The notes: generated by a model not told the origin, from the sequence alone. 64,000 nucleotides of DNA from Arthrobacter sp. TPD3018 (GCA_003075315.1 QDFQ01000001.1:1469998-1533997); one strand, 5' to 3'; counted from the first letter of the stretch, positions 9,159 to 18,480 are shown. A program made the numbers and translations.

Positions 9159-10574
9159 TCAGTCGTCGCCCCTCGCGCTGATCCCCAGCGTATCCAATCG
9201 CTTGCGCAGCGTATTGCGATTGAGACCCAGGGCGCGCGCCGCGCGTAACTGGTTGCCGCCGTGGCGGGCCAGCATCGCCTCGATCAAGGGGCGCTCCACC
9301 TCCCCGATGACGCGATCGTATAAGGTGCCATCGTCCAAAGCACCGGGACGCTCTCGGGCGATCCGTTCGATCAGGTGGCGCACGGCCTCGGCGATCCCCG
9401 CGTCGGGCAAATCCATTTGTGCACCCGGCACACCAATCATGTCGCGGATCGTCGCCGGATCGATCAGCTCGTCCCGCGCCAGCACCGCGAGCCGCCGCAT
9501 CAGGTTTTCGAGTTCCCGGACGTTGCCCGGCCAGTCATAGGCGGCGAGCGCGGCTTCTGCCTCCGGCTGCAGCTGGCGACGGGGCAGGCCTTGGGCGGCA
9601 GCGCTGTCGAGGAAGTGGCGGCCGAGCAACGGAATGTCCTGTCGCCGGTCACGCAACGCGGGCAGCACGATAGGGACGACGTTGAGGCGATAGAACAGGT
9701 CTTCGCGGAATTGGCCGGTGGCGACCTGCTGCGTGAGGTCGCGATTGGTGGCAGCCACGACGCGCACATCGGCCCGCATCGCCCGAGCGCCGCCGACGGT
9801 GGTGAACTCACCCGACTGCAGTACCCGAAGCAGGCGTGTCTGCGCGTCCATCGGCATGTCGCCGATCTCGTCGAGGAACAACGTGCCGCCAGCAGCCTGT
9901 TCGAAGCGGCCCGCGTTGCGCTGGCCCGCGCCGGTGAAGGCGCCGCGTTCGTGGCCGAACAATTCCGCTTCGATCAGTTCGCGCGGGATAGCGGCCATGT
10001 TGATGGCCACGAACGGCGCGCCCCGGCGTCGCCCGAGATCGTGGATCGCGCGCGCGACCAGCTCCTTGCCCGTGCCCGATTCGCCCGAGATGAGCACGGT
10101 AAGGTCCGTCGCGACGACGCGGGCGATGACCCGGTAGACGTCCTGCATCGCCGGCGAGCGGCCAATCAGGGGTAGCGCCGGGTCCTCCCCCTCCCCTTGT
10201 GGTGGCATCACCGCGTGGCGGACCAGCGCACCGGCAACGGCGCGGGTCAGATCGTCGAGATCGAAAGGCTTGGGGAGATACTCGTACGCGCCGACCTCGT
10301 TCGCACGCACTGCCGTCGTCAGCGTATTCTGCGCCGACAGTATGATGATCGGCAGATCGGGGTGGCGGGCATTGACCTCTGCCACATGAACGATGCCATC
10401 GCCGTCGGGCAGCACGACGTCGGTGATAAGAACATCCGGCAGCCGCTGCGCCAGCGCACGATCGGCCTGCGACAGGGTCTCCGCCGTCTGAACGTCGTGT
10501 CCGGCGCGGCGCAGCGCCTGGGCGACGACGGTGCGGATTGCAGCGTCGTCGTCAACGACCAGAACGCGGCTCAC
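9159..10574 (-). CDS. ntrC: Nitrogen assimilation response regulator NtrC
   Basis: A 471-residue complete NtrC. The receiver domain has the acceptor Asp52 (ITDVVLPDGDG). The AAA+ sigma-54 activator domain has Walker A GESGTGKE at 164-171, GAFTGA at 211-216 and Walker B LFLDEIGDMP. The C-terminal Fis-type DNA-binding helix ends in GLNRNTLRKRLDTLG. It activates glnA, amtB and glnK-type genes under nitrogen limitation once phosphorylated by NtrB. Its ATG overlaps the ntrB stop, so NtrB and NtrC are translationally coupled. The adjacent NtrX lacks the GAFTGA loop, so the two paralogues clearly work differently. Confidence 0.96.
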   Translation of the reverse strand: MSRVLVVDDDAAIRTVVAQALRRAGHDVQTAETLSQADRALAQRLPDVLITDVVLPDGDGIVHVAEVNARHPDLPIIILSAQNTLTTAVRANEVGAYEYLPKPFDLDDLTRAVAGALVRHAVMPPQGEGEDPALPLIGRSPAMQDVYRVIARVVATDLTVLISGESGTGKELVARAIHDLGRRRGAPFVAINMAAIPRELIEAELFGHERGAFTGAGQRNAGRFEQAAGGTLFLDEIGDMPMDAQTRLLRVLQSGEFTTVGGARAMRADVRVVAATNRDLTQQVATGQFREDLFYRLNVVPIVLPALRDRRQDIPLLGRHFLDSAAAQGLPRRQLQPEAEAALAAYDWPGNVRELENLMRRLAVLARDELIDPATIRDMIGVPGAQMDLPDAGIAEAVRHLIERIARERPGALDDGTLYDRVIGEVERPLIEAMLARHGGNQLRAARALGLNRNTLRKRLDTLGISARGDD

Positions 10575-11614
10575 TGGGCGGCCCGTGGCAGCAGGAGGCG
10601 CAGGGTCGTCATCTCGGGCAATCCTTCACGGGCATATTGAACGATCCCGCCCATGTCGCGCATCAGCTTGTCGACCAGCGCGAGGCCAAGCCCCTGCCCC
10701 TCCGGCCGGCCAGAGATGAACGGATCGAAGAGATATTCGGCAATGTCTGCGGGGGCGCCGGGGCCATTGTCGGTCACGCAGATCTCGATCGGCAAGGGCA
10801 CGCGCGGGCCTCCCGGCGTCGCCGCCACCGACATGCCGTGGCGATAGGCGGTGGTAATGACGATGCGTGGATCGGCGACGGTGCGCGTCGCTTCCGCAGC
10901 GTTCTTGAGCAGGTTGATCAAGATCTGGAGCAGGGCATCGCGATTGATCGCGGCATGCGGCAGCGAGGGATCGAAGCGCTCCTCCATCGACACGCCGCGG
11001 GCAAAACCGGCGAGCGCCAGCCGGCGGGCGTGACCGATGAGCGGATAGATATTCTCCGACTGGATCGGCAGCGGGCGTGTGTCGCTGAAATCCTGCATAC
11101 GGTCGATCAGCGCGGCGATGCGGTCGACCTCGGTTACGATCAGCGTGGTCAATTCGCCGGCATCGAGCAACTGCGCGGCGCCACGGATGCCGGACAGCGG
11201 GTTCTTGATCTCATGCGCTAGCATCGCCGCGGCGCCACTCGCTGCGCGCGCGCTGGCTCCGCGTCCGCCAAGCTGGCCGACGCTGCGCGTACCCGCGACG
11301 CTGTGCAGCGTGATGACGCGCCAGCCGGGATAATCGGCGAGCTGCGCCTCGGAAAAGTCGACACGGATCTTGGGGCCGTGCGGCGTCGCGATCTCGGTGT
11401 CGTAGACCGCATAGCCGTGCCCCCCCTGCCGGTCGCCAGCCGGAGGACGTGGCAGGATCGCGGATAGCGACTGCCCGCGCATGACCCGTTCGGACAAATT
11501 GAGCAGTAGCTCTGCCTGCGCATTTCCGTGCTGGATACGGTCTTGCCCGTCGATCACGAGCACGGCGACAGGCAGCGCCGCGAACAGTTCGGCAAAGCCC
11601 GGACGGTCCGTCAC
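10571..11614 (-). CDS. ntrB: Nitrogen regulation histidine kinase NtrB
   Basis: A 347-residue soluble histidine kinase with a PAS domain (1-110), HisKA with LAHEIKNPLSGIRG near residue 155, and a HATPase_c domain with LINLLKNAAEATR, VTDNGPGAP and GQGLGLALVDKL. There is no membrane segment, as expected for NtrB, which is controlled by PII binding and phosphorylates or dephosphorylates NtrC. It follows dusB after 7 bases, the order conserved in many alphaproteobacteria. No glnB or glnK gene lies in the window. Confidence 0.95.
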   Translation of the reverse strand: MTDRPGFAELFAALPVAVLVIDGQDRIQHGNAQAELLLNLSERVMRGQSLSAILPRPPAGDRQGGHGYAVYDTEIATPHGPKIRVDFSEAQLADYPGWRVITLHSVAGTRSVGQLGGRGASARAASGAAAMLAHEIKNPLSGIRGAAQLLDAGELTTLIVTEVDRIAALIDRMQDFSDTRPLPIQSENIYPLIGHARRLALAGFARGVSMEERFDPSLPHAAINRDALLQILINLLKNAAEATRTVADPRIVITTAYRHGMSVAATPGGPRVPLPIEICVTDNGPGAPADIAEYLFDPFISGRPEGQGLGLALVDKLMRDMGGIVQYAREGLPEMTTLRLLLPRAAQ

Positions 11615-11621
11615 GCGCGTA

Positions 11622-12638
11622 TCAGGCGGCTTGGCGGACGGCTGCGGAAGGCTGATCGCGGTATGGCGCGTAGAAATCGGCGAGCATCGCCTTCACCCTT
11701 GCCGCGCTCGGCTCCTGATTCACCGCGTTGCGGAACTCGGCCGATCCGGTGAGCCCCTTGGTGTACCAACCGATGTGTTTGCGCGCCATGTTGACGCCGG
11801 TCATCTCGCCATAATGGTCGAGCATGGCATCGTAGTGCTCGACGATGACGCGATATTGTTCGTCGAGCGACGGGTCGGGAAGCCGTTCGCCGGTCGCGAA
11901 ATAGTGCATCACCTGCCCGAGTATCCACGGCCGCCCATAGGCGCCACGGCCAATCATGACGCCATCGGCACCGGACTGATCAAGGGCATTCACCGCATCG
12001 TCGATCGTACAGATGTCGCCGTTGGCGATCACCGGCAGGTCGATCGCGTCCTTGACCGAACGGATGAAGCGCCAGTCCGCCGATCCCTTGTACATTTGAT
12101 TGCGGGTGCGCCCGTGGACGGTGATGAGCTTCACCCCAAGATCCTGCGCGATCCGCGACAGTTCGGGCGCGTTAAGGCTGTCGTGGCACCAGCCCATGCG
12201 CATCTTTAGCGTCACCGGAGCCTTCACCGCCTTTACCACGGCGTCGATCAGGGCAGCGGCGAGTTTCAGGTCGCGCATCAGCGCCGATCCTGCGTCGCCG
12301 TTGGTCACCTTGCGGACCGGGCAGCCCATGTTGATGTCGATGATCGCCGCACCGCGATCTTCGGCGAGCTTCGCTGCCTCGCCCATTTCGTACGGCGTGC
12401 AGCCGACGAGTTGCATTGACACCGGCTCTTCCGACAGATGCCATGCCGCCTTCTGGAGCGACTGCCGCGTCTCGCGAATCGCCGCCTGGCTCGCGATCAT
12501 TTCGGTGACGTTGAGACCGGAGCCGTAACGCCGCACGAGCGTGCGGAACGGCATGTCAGTAACGCCGGTCATGGGCGCCAGCACGACGGGCTGCTCGATC
12601 CGGATGGGACCGATCTGAATGGGCGTGAGATGGGCCAT
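11622..12638 (-). CDS. dusB: tRNA-dihydrouridine synthase DusB
   Basis: A 338-residue FMN-dependent TIM-barrel enzyme that reduces uridine to dihydrouridine in the tRNA D-loop. Signatures are VVLAPMTGVTDMPFR near the N-terminus, the catalytic-cysteine motif INMGCPVRKVTNGDAGSALM, KMRMGW, TVHGRTRNQMYKG and VIANGDICTIDDA with GVMIGRGAYGRPW. I start at the ATG at 12638 (MAHLTPIQIGP); the frame stays open further upstream, but there it runs antisense to ispDF. It heads the dusB-ntrBC-ntrYX run, and its promoter should lie in the 81-base divergent gap with ispDF. Confidence 0.94.
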   Translation of the reverse strand: MAHLTPIQIGPIRIEQPVVLAPMTGVTDMPFRTLVRRYGSGLNVTEMIASQAAIRETRQSLQKAAWHLSEEPVSMQLVGCTPYEMGEAAKLAEDRGAAIIDINMGCPVRKVTNGDAGSALMRDLKLAAALIDAVVKAVKAPVTLKMRMGWCHDSLNAPELSRIAQDLGVKLITVHGRTRNQMYKGSADWRFIRSVKDAIDLPVIANGDICTIDDAVNALDQSGADGVMIGRGAYGRPWILGQVMHYFATGERLPDPSLDEQYRVIVEHYDAMLDHYGEMTGVNMARKHIGWYTKGLTGSAEFRNAVNQEPSAARVKAMLADFYAPYRDQPSAAVRQAA

Positions 12639-12719
12639 GAATCTGCCTGAAAAACGGGCAGCCCTTACCGTCCTATGCCCGCTCTGGCAAGCATTGCGGG
12701 TCTGCGCTAGGCGGCAGCG

Positions 12720-13844
12720 ATGATCCATAAGCAACGGACGGTCGCGCTGATCGTGGCGGCGGGCAGCGGTTCGCGCGCCGGCGGAGCCATCCCGAAACAA
12801 TATGCCCGCGTGGGCGGCAAGGCATTGCTGGCGCACGCCTATGACGCCTTTGCCAACCATCCCGCGGTGGACGAGGTGGTGGTGGTGATTGCCGCAGGGG
12901 CCGGGCCGCTGGCGGCCGCCGCGCTCGGGCCGGTGCGCATGATCGTCGGGGGGGCGACGCGGCGCGAGTCGGTCGCGCGCGGGCTTGCTGTGATCGAGGC
13001 CGACAGGGTGCTGGTCCATGATGCGGCACGGCCGTTCGTACCGGCGCGGGTGATCGACCGGATATTGGCCGCACTCGACACCCACGAGGGAGCGATCCCC
13101 GGACTGGCGGTTGCAGACACACTGGTACGCGACAGCTTGGTCGTCCCGCGCGACGGACTGTTCCGCGTGCAGACGCCGCAGGGCTTTCGCCTGCCCGCGC
13201 TACGCGACGCCCATGCGGGCTGGCCGGCCGGTGAAGAGGCCACCGACGATGCGCAGATGGTGCAGCGGCTTGGCGGGAGCGTCGCTTTGGTGCAGGGCGA
13301 TGCGATGCTCGACAAAGTGACGCATCCGCAGGACTTCGCCGCGGCCGAAGCCAAGATCGCCTGGGAGACGCGGAGCGCGTCAGGCTTCGACGTACACCGG
13401 CTGGAAGCGGGCGAGGAATTGTGGCTGGGCGGCGTGCTTATCCCGCACGACAAGGGTTTGTCAGGGCATAGCGATGCCGATGTCGGGCTGCACGCGCTGA
13501 CCGACGCGTTGCTGGGCACCATCGCCGCAGGCGACATCGGCACGCACTTTCCGCCGAGCGACCCGCAGTGGAAGGGGGCCGATTCCGCGCAATTTTTGCA
13601 GCATGCCGCCACATTGATTGCCAACAAGGGCGGCCGAATCGACTTCGTCGATCTGACGCTGATCTGCGAGGCCCCCAAGATCGGGCCGCATCGCGAGGCC
13701 ATGCGCACGCGGATCGGCACGCTGCTCGGGCTGTCGGAAGACCGGGTCAGCATCAAGGCGACGACGACGGAGCGGCTGGGCTTTACCGGCCGCGGTGAAG
13801 GCATCGCCGCGCAGGCGGTGGCAACCGTGAGCCTGCCGCGATGA
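12720..13844 (+). CDS. ispDF: Bifunctional IspD/IspF (MEP isoprenoid pathway)
   Basis: A 374-residue fusion of two MEP-pathway enzymes. Residues 1-215 are IspD (CDP-ME synthase), with VAAGSGSRAGG, IPKQY, VLVHDAARPFV and TPQGFR. Residues 218-374 are IspF (MECDP synthase), with the zinc-binding SGFDVHRLE, LSGHSDADVGLHALTDALLG, GDIGTHFPPSDPQWKGADS and the closing TTTERLGFTGRGEGIAAQA. The fusion is known in many alphaproteobacteria and supplies precursors for quinones, carotenoids and undecaprenyl phosphate. Its last bases overlap the next start (ATGA), so it heads a three-gene plus-strand run. Confidence 0.96.
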   Translation: MIHKQRTVALIVAAGSGSRAGGAIPKQYARVGGKALLAHAYDAFANHPAVDEVVVVIAAGAGPLAAAALGPVRMIVGGATRRESVARGLAVIEADRVLVHDAARPFVPARVIDRILAALDTHEGAIPGLAVADTLVRDSLVVPRDGLFRVQTPQGFRLPALRDAHAGWPAGEEATDDAQMVQRLGGSVALVQGDAMLDKVTHPQDFAAAEAKIAWETRSASGFDVHRLEAGEELWLGGVLIPHDKGLSGHSDADVGLHALTDALLGTIAAGDIGTHFPPSDPQWKGADSAQFLQHAATLIANKGGRIDFVDLTLICEAPKIGPHREAMRTRIGTLLGLSEDRVSIKATTTERLGFTGRGEGIAAQAVATVSLPR

Positions 13845-14362
13845 AGACCGCGCTGCTCGCCCTCGCAGCGATGCTCGCGGCCGCGCCCGCCGAAGCGCAA
13901 AGCCGCTGCATCACCACGCGCGAGGCGGAGGCGATGACGCTGGTCGCTTTGCCCGATATCATTCAGCAGACCGGCATCGTGTGTTCGACGCGATTGCCCG
14001 CAACGAGCCTCATCCGGCAGACGGACAGCGACTTTTTGGCGCGTTATCAGTCCGCCGCAGATCGGGCTTGGCCCAACGCCCGTGCCGCGATCGTCAAACT
14101 GTCCGACCCGATGATCGATTCGCTGCTGCAATCCGAATTCGCCCGCCCGCTGTTGACGGCAGCGCTGGCGCCGTTGCTCGTCGGCCGGATCAATCCCGCC
14201 GATTGCGGTACGATCGATCGCTTCGTGACGCAGCTCGCGCCCCTTCCCCCGCAGAATACCGCAGGAGTGATCGTAACGACCTTGCGCTACTTCAAGGCGG
14301 AAAAGGCGAAGGGCAAGGCTATCAATGTGCCTGACCTGCCGCTGTGTCCGGAGGCCCGATGA
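13841..14362 (+). CDS. Small secreted protein of unknown function
   Basis: A 173-residue protein I do not recognise. It opens with a clear Sec signal peptide (MKTALLALAAMLAAAPAEAQ), so the mature part is periplasmic. Four cysteines (in SRCITT, GIVCST, PADCGT and LPLCPEA) are spread over the mature chain and could form two disulfides. It is otherwise polar and probably alpha-helical, with no catalytic motif visible. It is overlapped at both ends by ispDF and the CinA-like gene, so it is co-transcribed, but that context does not reveal a role. Confidence 0.75.
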   Translation: MKTALLALAAMLAAAPAEAQSRCITTREAEAMTLVALPDIIQQTGIVCSTRLPATSLIRQTDSDFLARYQSAADRAWPNARAAIVKLSDPMIDSLLQSEFARPLLTAALAPLLVGRINPADCGTIDRFVTQLAPLPPQNTAGVIVTTLRYFKAEKAKGKAINVPDLPLCPEAR

Positions 14363-14862
14363 TGGACAGCCTGCTCCCCGCCGAACTGATCGATGCCGCA
14401 CGGCGGGTCGTGGAGGCGAACCGCGCTGCCGGACGGACCGTGGCGCTAGCCGAAAGCTGCACCGGCGGCCTCGTCGCGGCGGCGCTGACCGAAATTCCGG
14501 GCTCGTCCGACGTCTTCGGCGCCGGCTTCGTCACCTATTCGAACGAAGCCAAGATGCGCCTGTTGAAGGTCAATTCCGACGTGCTCGAGACATTTGGCGC
14601 GGTGTCGATCGCCGTCGCCTGGAGCATGGCGCAGGGCGCGCTTGCCAATAGCGATGCGGATGTCGCGGTAGCGATCACCGGCATCGCAGGTCCCGGTGGC
14701 GGATCGGAGAAGAAGCCCGTCGGCACCGTCGTCTTCGCCCGCGCGGAACGGGGCGGCGACCCCGCCGACGTTCATGCCGACCGCAAGCAGTTCGGCGACC
14801 TGGGACGCGGCGGGATCCGCCTTCAGGCGGCGCTGGTCGCGCTGGAGCTGCTGCTGCCGTAA
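14359..14862 (+). CDS. pncC: CinA C-terminal-type nicotinamide-nucleotide amidohydrolase (PncC-like)
   Basis: A 167-residue stand-alone CinA C-terminal domain. Motifs are VALAESCTGGLVAAALTEIPGS near the N-terminus, FVTYSNEAK, GAVSIAVAWSMAQGA and AVAITGIAGPGGGSEKKPVGTV, which fit NMN deamidases that convert nicotinamide mononucleotide to nicotinate mononucleotide in NAD salvage. A GGAGG site 4-8 nt upstream supports the ATG at 14359 or the next one at 14362; a GTG at 14344 is also in frame. It lacks the N-terminal MoaB-like half of full CinA. Its 3' end overlaps the convergent RatA-like gene by 40 bases. Confidence 0.9.
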   Translation: MMDSLLPAELIDAARRVVEANRAAGRTVALAESCTGGLVAAALTEIPGSSDVFGAGFVTYSNEAKMRLLKVNSDVLETFGAVSIAVAWSMAQGALANSDADVAVAITGIAGPGGGSEKKPVGTVVFARAERGGDPADVHADRKQFGDLGRGGIRLQAALVALELLLP

Positions 14863-15281
14863 AGGACGCGGGCGCGATCTTCGAACGCCCCGATCATCTT
14901 TCTGAGCGCGACGCCGAAGACCTGCCCCGCCAGCATTTCGAACATCCGGTTTTTGAATTGGAAGTCGACGCTGAAATCGACCGCGCAGCCGCCCTCCTCC
15001 GGCCGGAAGCGCCAATCGTTGTGAAGGTACTTCAGCGGCCCGTCGATATATTCGACGTGGATGCTACCCGGGCGCTGCTTCTCGACCTTCGACGTAAACG
15101 TCTCGCGCAGACCCTTGAAGCCGACGATCATGTCGGCGAGCGTCGCGGTGTCGCTGTCCTGGCGCACGCGCATCGCACTGACCCAGGGCAGAAATTCCGG
15201 ATAGCGCTTCACGTCTGCGACCATGTCGAACATCTGCTCGGGCGAATACGGCAGATGCCGCGTTTCCGAATGTTTAGGCAT
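14823..15281 (-). CDS. RatA/COQ10-type START-domain protein
   Basis: A 152-residue polyketide-cyclase/START-like protein. The signature [33 protein letters not shown] is typical of the group annotated either as RatA toxin or as the Coq10 ubiquinone-binding chaperone. In alphaproteobacteria the Coq10 role (delivering ubiquinone to the respiratory chain) is the more likely one, and no antitoxin partner is seen. The chosen ATG at 15281 overlaps the lipA stop by 8 bases, so it is co-translated with lipA; an earlier in-frame ATG (15302) lies further inside lipA. The 3' end runs 40 bases into the convergent pncC. Confidence 0.86.
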   Translation of the reverse strand: MPKHSETRHLPYSPEQMFDMVADVKRYPEFLPWVSAMRVRQDSDTATLADMIVGFKGLRETFTSKVEKQRPGSIHVEYIDGPLKYLHNDWRFRPEEGGCAVDFSVDFQFKNRMFEMLAGQVFGVALRKMIGAFEDRARVLYGSSSSSATSAA

Positions 15282-16197
15282 GGACGGCGAGCTTGGCCTC
15301 ACGCGCGGCCCGCATCTTCGCGAAATCGTCTCCGGCGTGATAGCTGGAGCGGGTCAGCGGCGAGGATGCGACGAGCAAGAAACCCTTGGCACGTGCGATC
15401 GCGGCATAGCTGTCGAACGCCTTGGGCGTGACGAATTCGGCGACCTTGGCGTGGCGGGGCGTCGGCTGGAGATACTGGCCCATGGTCAGGAAATCGATAT
15501 CGGCCGAGCGCATGTCGTCCATTACCTGATGCACCTCGAGCCGTTCCTCGCCCAGTCCAAGCATGACGCCCGACTTGGTGAAGATCGACGGATCGAGCTT
15601 CTTGACGCTCTCCAGCAGCCGGATCGATGCATAATAGCGCGCGCCCGGTCGGATCGTCGGATACAGCCGCGGCACGGTTTCGAGATTGTGATTGTAGACG
15701 TCCGGCCGTGCGGCGACGATCGCCTCGACTGCCGCTTCGTGCTTGTTGCGGAAATCGGGCGTCAGGATTTCGATCGTCGTCTTGGGGTTCGCGCGGCGGA
15801 TCGCCTCGATCACCTTCACGAACTGTTTGGCACCGCCATCGGGCAGATCGTCGCGATCCACCGAGGTGACGACGATGTGTTCCAAGCCCATCTGCGCAGC
15901 CGCATCGGCGACGTTGTTCGGCTCCATCGGGTCGACCGCGCGCGGCATGCCGGTCTTTACGTTGCAGAAGGCGCAGGCGCGCGTGCAGGTATCGCCGAGG
16001 ATCATGACGGTCGCGTGCTTCTTCGACCAGCATTCGCCGATATTCGGGCAGGCCGCCTCTTCACAGACGGTCGTCAGGCTCTTGGACCGCATCAACTCGC
16101 GTGTCGCGGCGAAGCCGGCGCTGGTCGGCGCTTTTACGCGGATCCAGTCGGGCTTGCGCTGGCGTTCGGGGCGGGCCACCGGAGTCATCTCGTTCAT
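15274..16197 (-). CDS. lipA: Lipoyl synthase LipA
   Basis: A 307-residue radical-SAM enzyme that inserts two sulfurs into octanoyl-lipoyl domains. Both iron-sulfur motifs are present: the auxiliary cluster [12 protein letters not shown] and the radical-[11 protein letters not shown]. Downstream are [17 protein letters not shown], the HNLETV motif and MLGLGE. I take the ATG at 16197 ([18 protein letters not shown]), which matches the usual length; the frame is open for 54 more codons upstream into the divergent gap. It is divergent from the carbonic anhydrase gene and overlaps the RatA/COQ10 gene. Confidence 0.95.
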   Translation of the reverse strand: MNEMTPVARPERQRKPDWIRVKAPTSAGFAATRELMRSKSLTTVCEEAACPNIGECWSKKHATVMILGDTCTRACAFCNVKTGMPRAVDPMEPNNVADAAAQMGLEHIVVTSVDRDDLPDGGAKQFVKVIEAIRRANPKTTIEILTPDFRNKHEAAVEAIVAARPDVYNHNLETVPRLYPTIRPGARYYASIRLLESVKKLDPSIFTKSGVMLGLGEERLEVHQVMDDMRSADIDFLTMGQYLQPTPRHAKVAEFVTPKAFDSYAAIARAKGFLLVASSPLTRSSYHAGDDFAKMRAAREAKLAVHA

Positions 16198-16339
16198 TCG
16201 GGCGAGATAGCGATGTCGGGCGGATGGAACAACCATCGCTCGATTGTGACGTTGCTTTGCTGGCGCGCCGCGGCGGGCACCAGTCGGCCCTGAACGCGTT
16301 ATCCCCGCCGAACCGGACCTAGACCATAACGGAGGCACA

Positions 16340-16969
16340 ATGACCGACTTTTCCGACATGATTGGTGGCTATCATCGGTTTCGCGACACCGGCTGGTCGG
16401 AACAGCGCGACCGCTGGGACGAACTAAAGGACGGCCAGAGCCCGAAGGTGATGGTGATCGCCTGTTCGGACAGCCGCGTCGATCCGTCGCAAATCTTCGA
16501 CACGTCACCCGGAGAGATCTTCGTCGTCCGCAACGTCGCCAATCTGGTGCCGCCCTATGAGGTCGGCGGCGGTTATCACGGCGTGTCGGCGGCGCTGGAG
16601 TTTGCGGTGACGCAGCTCGAAGTTCCCGAGGTGCTCGTGATGGGCCACGCATCGTGCGGGGGCTGCAAGGCGGCACTGACCCATGGGTTCGAGGATGCCA
16701 AGGCCGGCGAGGGCAAGTTCATCTCCGACTGGGTCGGGATGCTCGATGCCGCGCGCGAGCGGGTGATCGCAAAGCATGGCGACGGGCCCGATGCGTCCCG
16801 CGAGATGGAGCATGAGGCGGTGCGCGTCAGTCTGAACAACTTGCGTACCTTCCCCTTCGTTGCGAAGCGCGAGGCCCAGGGCACGCTGAAACTGCGCGGC
16901 GCCTATTTCGCGATCGCCGACGGCGTGCTGCACGTGATGGACGACGACGGCGTGTTCGCGCCGGCCTGA
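16340..16969 (+). CDS. Beta-class carbonic anhydrase
   Basis: A 209-residue beta-carbonic anhydrase that interconverts CO2 and bicarbonate in the cytoplasm. The zinc ligands are in CSDSRVD (Cys and the Asp-Arg dyad) and HASCGGC (His and Cys), in the normal order, with [15 protein letters not shown] between them. A GGAGG ribosome site lies about 5 nt before the ATG. It is a single-gene unit, divergent from lipA and closed by a hairpin shared with the convergent GNAT gene. Confidence 0.94.
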   Translation: MTDFSDMIGGYHRFRDTGWSEQRDRWDELKDGQSPKVMVIACSDSRVDPSQIFDTSPGEIFVVRNVANLVPPYEVGGGYHGVSAALEFAVTQLEVPEVLVMGHASCGGCKAALTHGFEDAKAGEGKFISDWVGMLDAARERVIAKHGDGPDASREMEHEAVRVSLNNLRTFPFVAKREAQGTLKLRGAYFAIADGVLHVMDDDGVFAPA

Positions 16970-16978
16970 TGATAAATT

Positions 16979-17009
16979 AGCCCTCTCCTGACAGAATCGG
17001 GAGGGGGCT
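16979..17009. terminator. Hairpin between convergent carbonic anhydrase and GNAT genes
   Basis: AGCCCTCTCCTG (16979-16990) pairs with CGGGAGGGGGCT (16998-17009) across a 7-base loop, giving 12 pairs of which two are G-U. It lies just behind the carbonic anhydrase stop and touches the stop of the GNAT gene on the other strand. There is no long T-run, so it is an imperfect intrinsic terminator, likely serving both directions. Confidence 0.6.
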
Positions 17010-17530
17010 TACAGCGGACGCGCGTAGATCACGTCATCGCACAGGGCGCTGCCGACGCGATATTGGCGCTGGCCGACGACGTCGAAGCCCTGACGTTCGT
17101 AAAACGCGCGCGCCCGTGCATTGCGGCCCAATACGCCGAGCAGCAGGCGCGTTCGCCCCATCGCTAGAGCGTCAGTGATTGCCTGGTGCATGAGGGCATG
17201 GCCCAAGCCGGTGCCTTGGGCGCCGGGCAGCGTGTAAATGCGCCTGAGCTCGATATCGCCGCTGTCCGTCTCGACGGGCAGATCAGGCGTGGTCAGGACG
17301 CTATAGCCGACCGGGGCAGCACCAGTCGGATGTTCGGCGAGGGTGACGACGCCGTCAGGATCGCCGATCCATGCGGCGAAGGTCGCCGGCGCGCTGTTTT
17401 TCGCGACGTGCGCGACGATGTCCGCGCCATCGAGGATGCCGGCGAACGTCGCCAAAAAGCTGGCGCCGGCAACCAAAGCGGCCGCGGGCGCATCCTCGAC
17501 GGACGCACGCCGCAGCCGCCAGTCGTTCAT
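17009..17530 (-). CDS. GNAT family N-acetyltransferase
   Basis: A 173-residue single-domain GNAT protein. The acetyl-CoA-binding motif is visible as LPGAQGTGLGHALMHQAI, with LGVLGRNARARAFYERQGFDVV as the C-terminal part of the fold; both are typical of small-molecule or protein acetyltransferases. The substrate cannot be read from the sequence. The start overlaps the ndk stop, so the two are translationally coupled. Confidence 0.86.
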   Translation of the reverse strand: MNDWRLRRASVEDAPAAALVAGASFLATFAGILDGADIVAHVAKNSAPATFAAWIGDPDGVVTLAEHPTGAAPVGYSVLTTPDLPVETDSGDIELRRIYTLPGAQGTGLGHALMHQAITDALAMGRTRLLLGVLGRNARARAFYERQGFDVVGQRQYRVGSALCDDVIYARPL

Positions 17531-17952
17531 CAGCCGACGATCTCTTCGGGCTTGAAGAAGTAAGCGATCTCGATTTCGGCATTTTCGTCCGAATCCGAAC
17601 CGTGGACCGTGTTGGCCTCGATCGACTCGGCGAGTTCCTTGCGGATCGTGCCGGCCGCGGCGTTCGCCGGGTTGGTTGCGCCCATGACGTCGCGGTTACG
17701 CTGCATCGCGTTCTCGCCCTCGAGAACCTGCACGACAACCGGACCCGAGATCATGAACTCGACGAGGTCGTTGAAGAAGGGGCGCTCCTTGTGAACGGCG
17801 TAGAAGCCTTCGGCCTGCTCGCGGGTCATGTGGATACGCTTCGACGCGACGACGCGCAGACCGGCGTCCTCCAGCATCTTGGTGACCGCGCCGGTCAGGT
17901 TGCGGCGGGTGGCATCGGGCTTGATGATCGAAAAGGTACGGGTCGCGGCCAT
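17530..17952 (-). CDS. ndk: Nucleoside diphosphate kinase
   Basis: A 140-residue NDK, the exact usual length. It has [24 protein letters not shown], the NAANTIR-like [10 protein letters not shown] and the catalytic histidine in [16 protein letters not shown]. It transfers gamma-phosphates from ATP to other NDPs. I use the ATG at 17952 (MAATRTFS). A GTG at 17961 is also in frame; an AGGAG site lies 3-4 nt before the GTG and about 12 nt before the ATG, so the start is not fully settled. It follows holC after an 87-base gap. Confidence 0.95.
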   Translation of the reverse strand: MAATRTFSIIKPDATRRNLTGAVTKMLEDAGLRVVASKRIHMTREQAEGFYAVHKERPFFNDLVEFMISGPVVVQVLEGENAMQRNRDVMGATNPANAAAGTIRKELAESIEANTVHGSDSDENAEIEIAYFFKPEEIVG

Positions 17953-18039
17953 GATGGTCACGGGCTCCTGTAATTTGGGAAGGGTTTGAAAGTGGCGTCG
18001 CCCTAGTCGGGGGGCGGCGGCTTTGCAACCGCTTCGGGT

Positions 18040-18480
18040 TCAGGCGGCCTGTTCCCAGCGGCCGGTCTCGGACTGTTTCCAATAGCGCCGCTCCACGCCG
18101 TCGCGGCCGCCTAGCGCACGCCACGCCTCACGCGCGGCGCCTATGTGCTCGTCCTCGAAGAAGTGGAAGGCGCGATCGAAGGCCAGCGCCTCATCGCGCC
18201 ACTGGCCATCGACCAGCGCGACGTGGCGGGCCTCGTTGGTCGGGGTAACCGCAGGTGCGAGCAGCACCGGCTGTACGCTGTCATCCCCTGCCCCCGCCTG
18301 CGCGTGCGGCAGGAAGCCGTCGGGACGATACGTCCATAGCAGGCGGTCGAGGTCCGCACGTTGCTCGTCACGCGCGGTGACGATCAGCAGGCGCGCGCCG
18401 CTTTCCACCACCTTCGCTGCGATCTGCGGCAGCGCGCGGTCCAGCGGCGTCGCGGTGAGATGGTAGAAGTCGACCTGCAT
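18040..18480 (-). CDS. holC: DNA polymerase III chi subunit
   Basis: A 146-residue HolC. It opens MQVDFYHLTATPLDRALPQI and contains LIVTARDEQRADLDRLLWTY and FLPHAQAG, as in other chi subunits, which link the clamp loader to single-strand binding protein. The ATG at 18480 is preferred because this is where family homology begins; an in-frame ATG 78 bases upstream overlaps pepA. It sits 55 bases behind pepA, the conserved pepA-holC pairing in proteobacteria. Confidence 0.92.
   Translation of the reverse strand: MQVDFYHLTATPLDRALPQIAAKVVESGARLLIVTARDEQRADLDRLLWTYRPDGFLPHAQAGAGDDSVQPVLLAPAVTPTNEARHVALVDGQWRDEALAFDRAFHFFEDEHIGAAREAWRALGGRDGVERRYWKQSETGRWEQAA

Noticed and set aside
12839..14401. 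520-codon open frame on the minus strand opposite ispDF and the following gene
   Set aside because: Both IspD and IspF signatures are intact on the plus strand; the antisense frame is Arg/Ser-rich with no motif.
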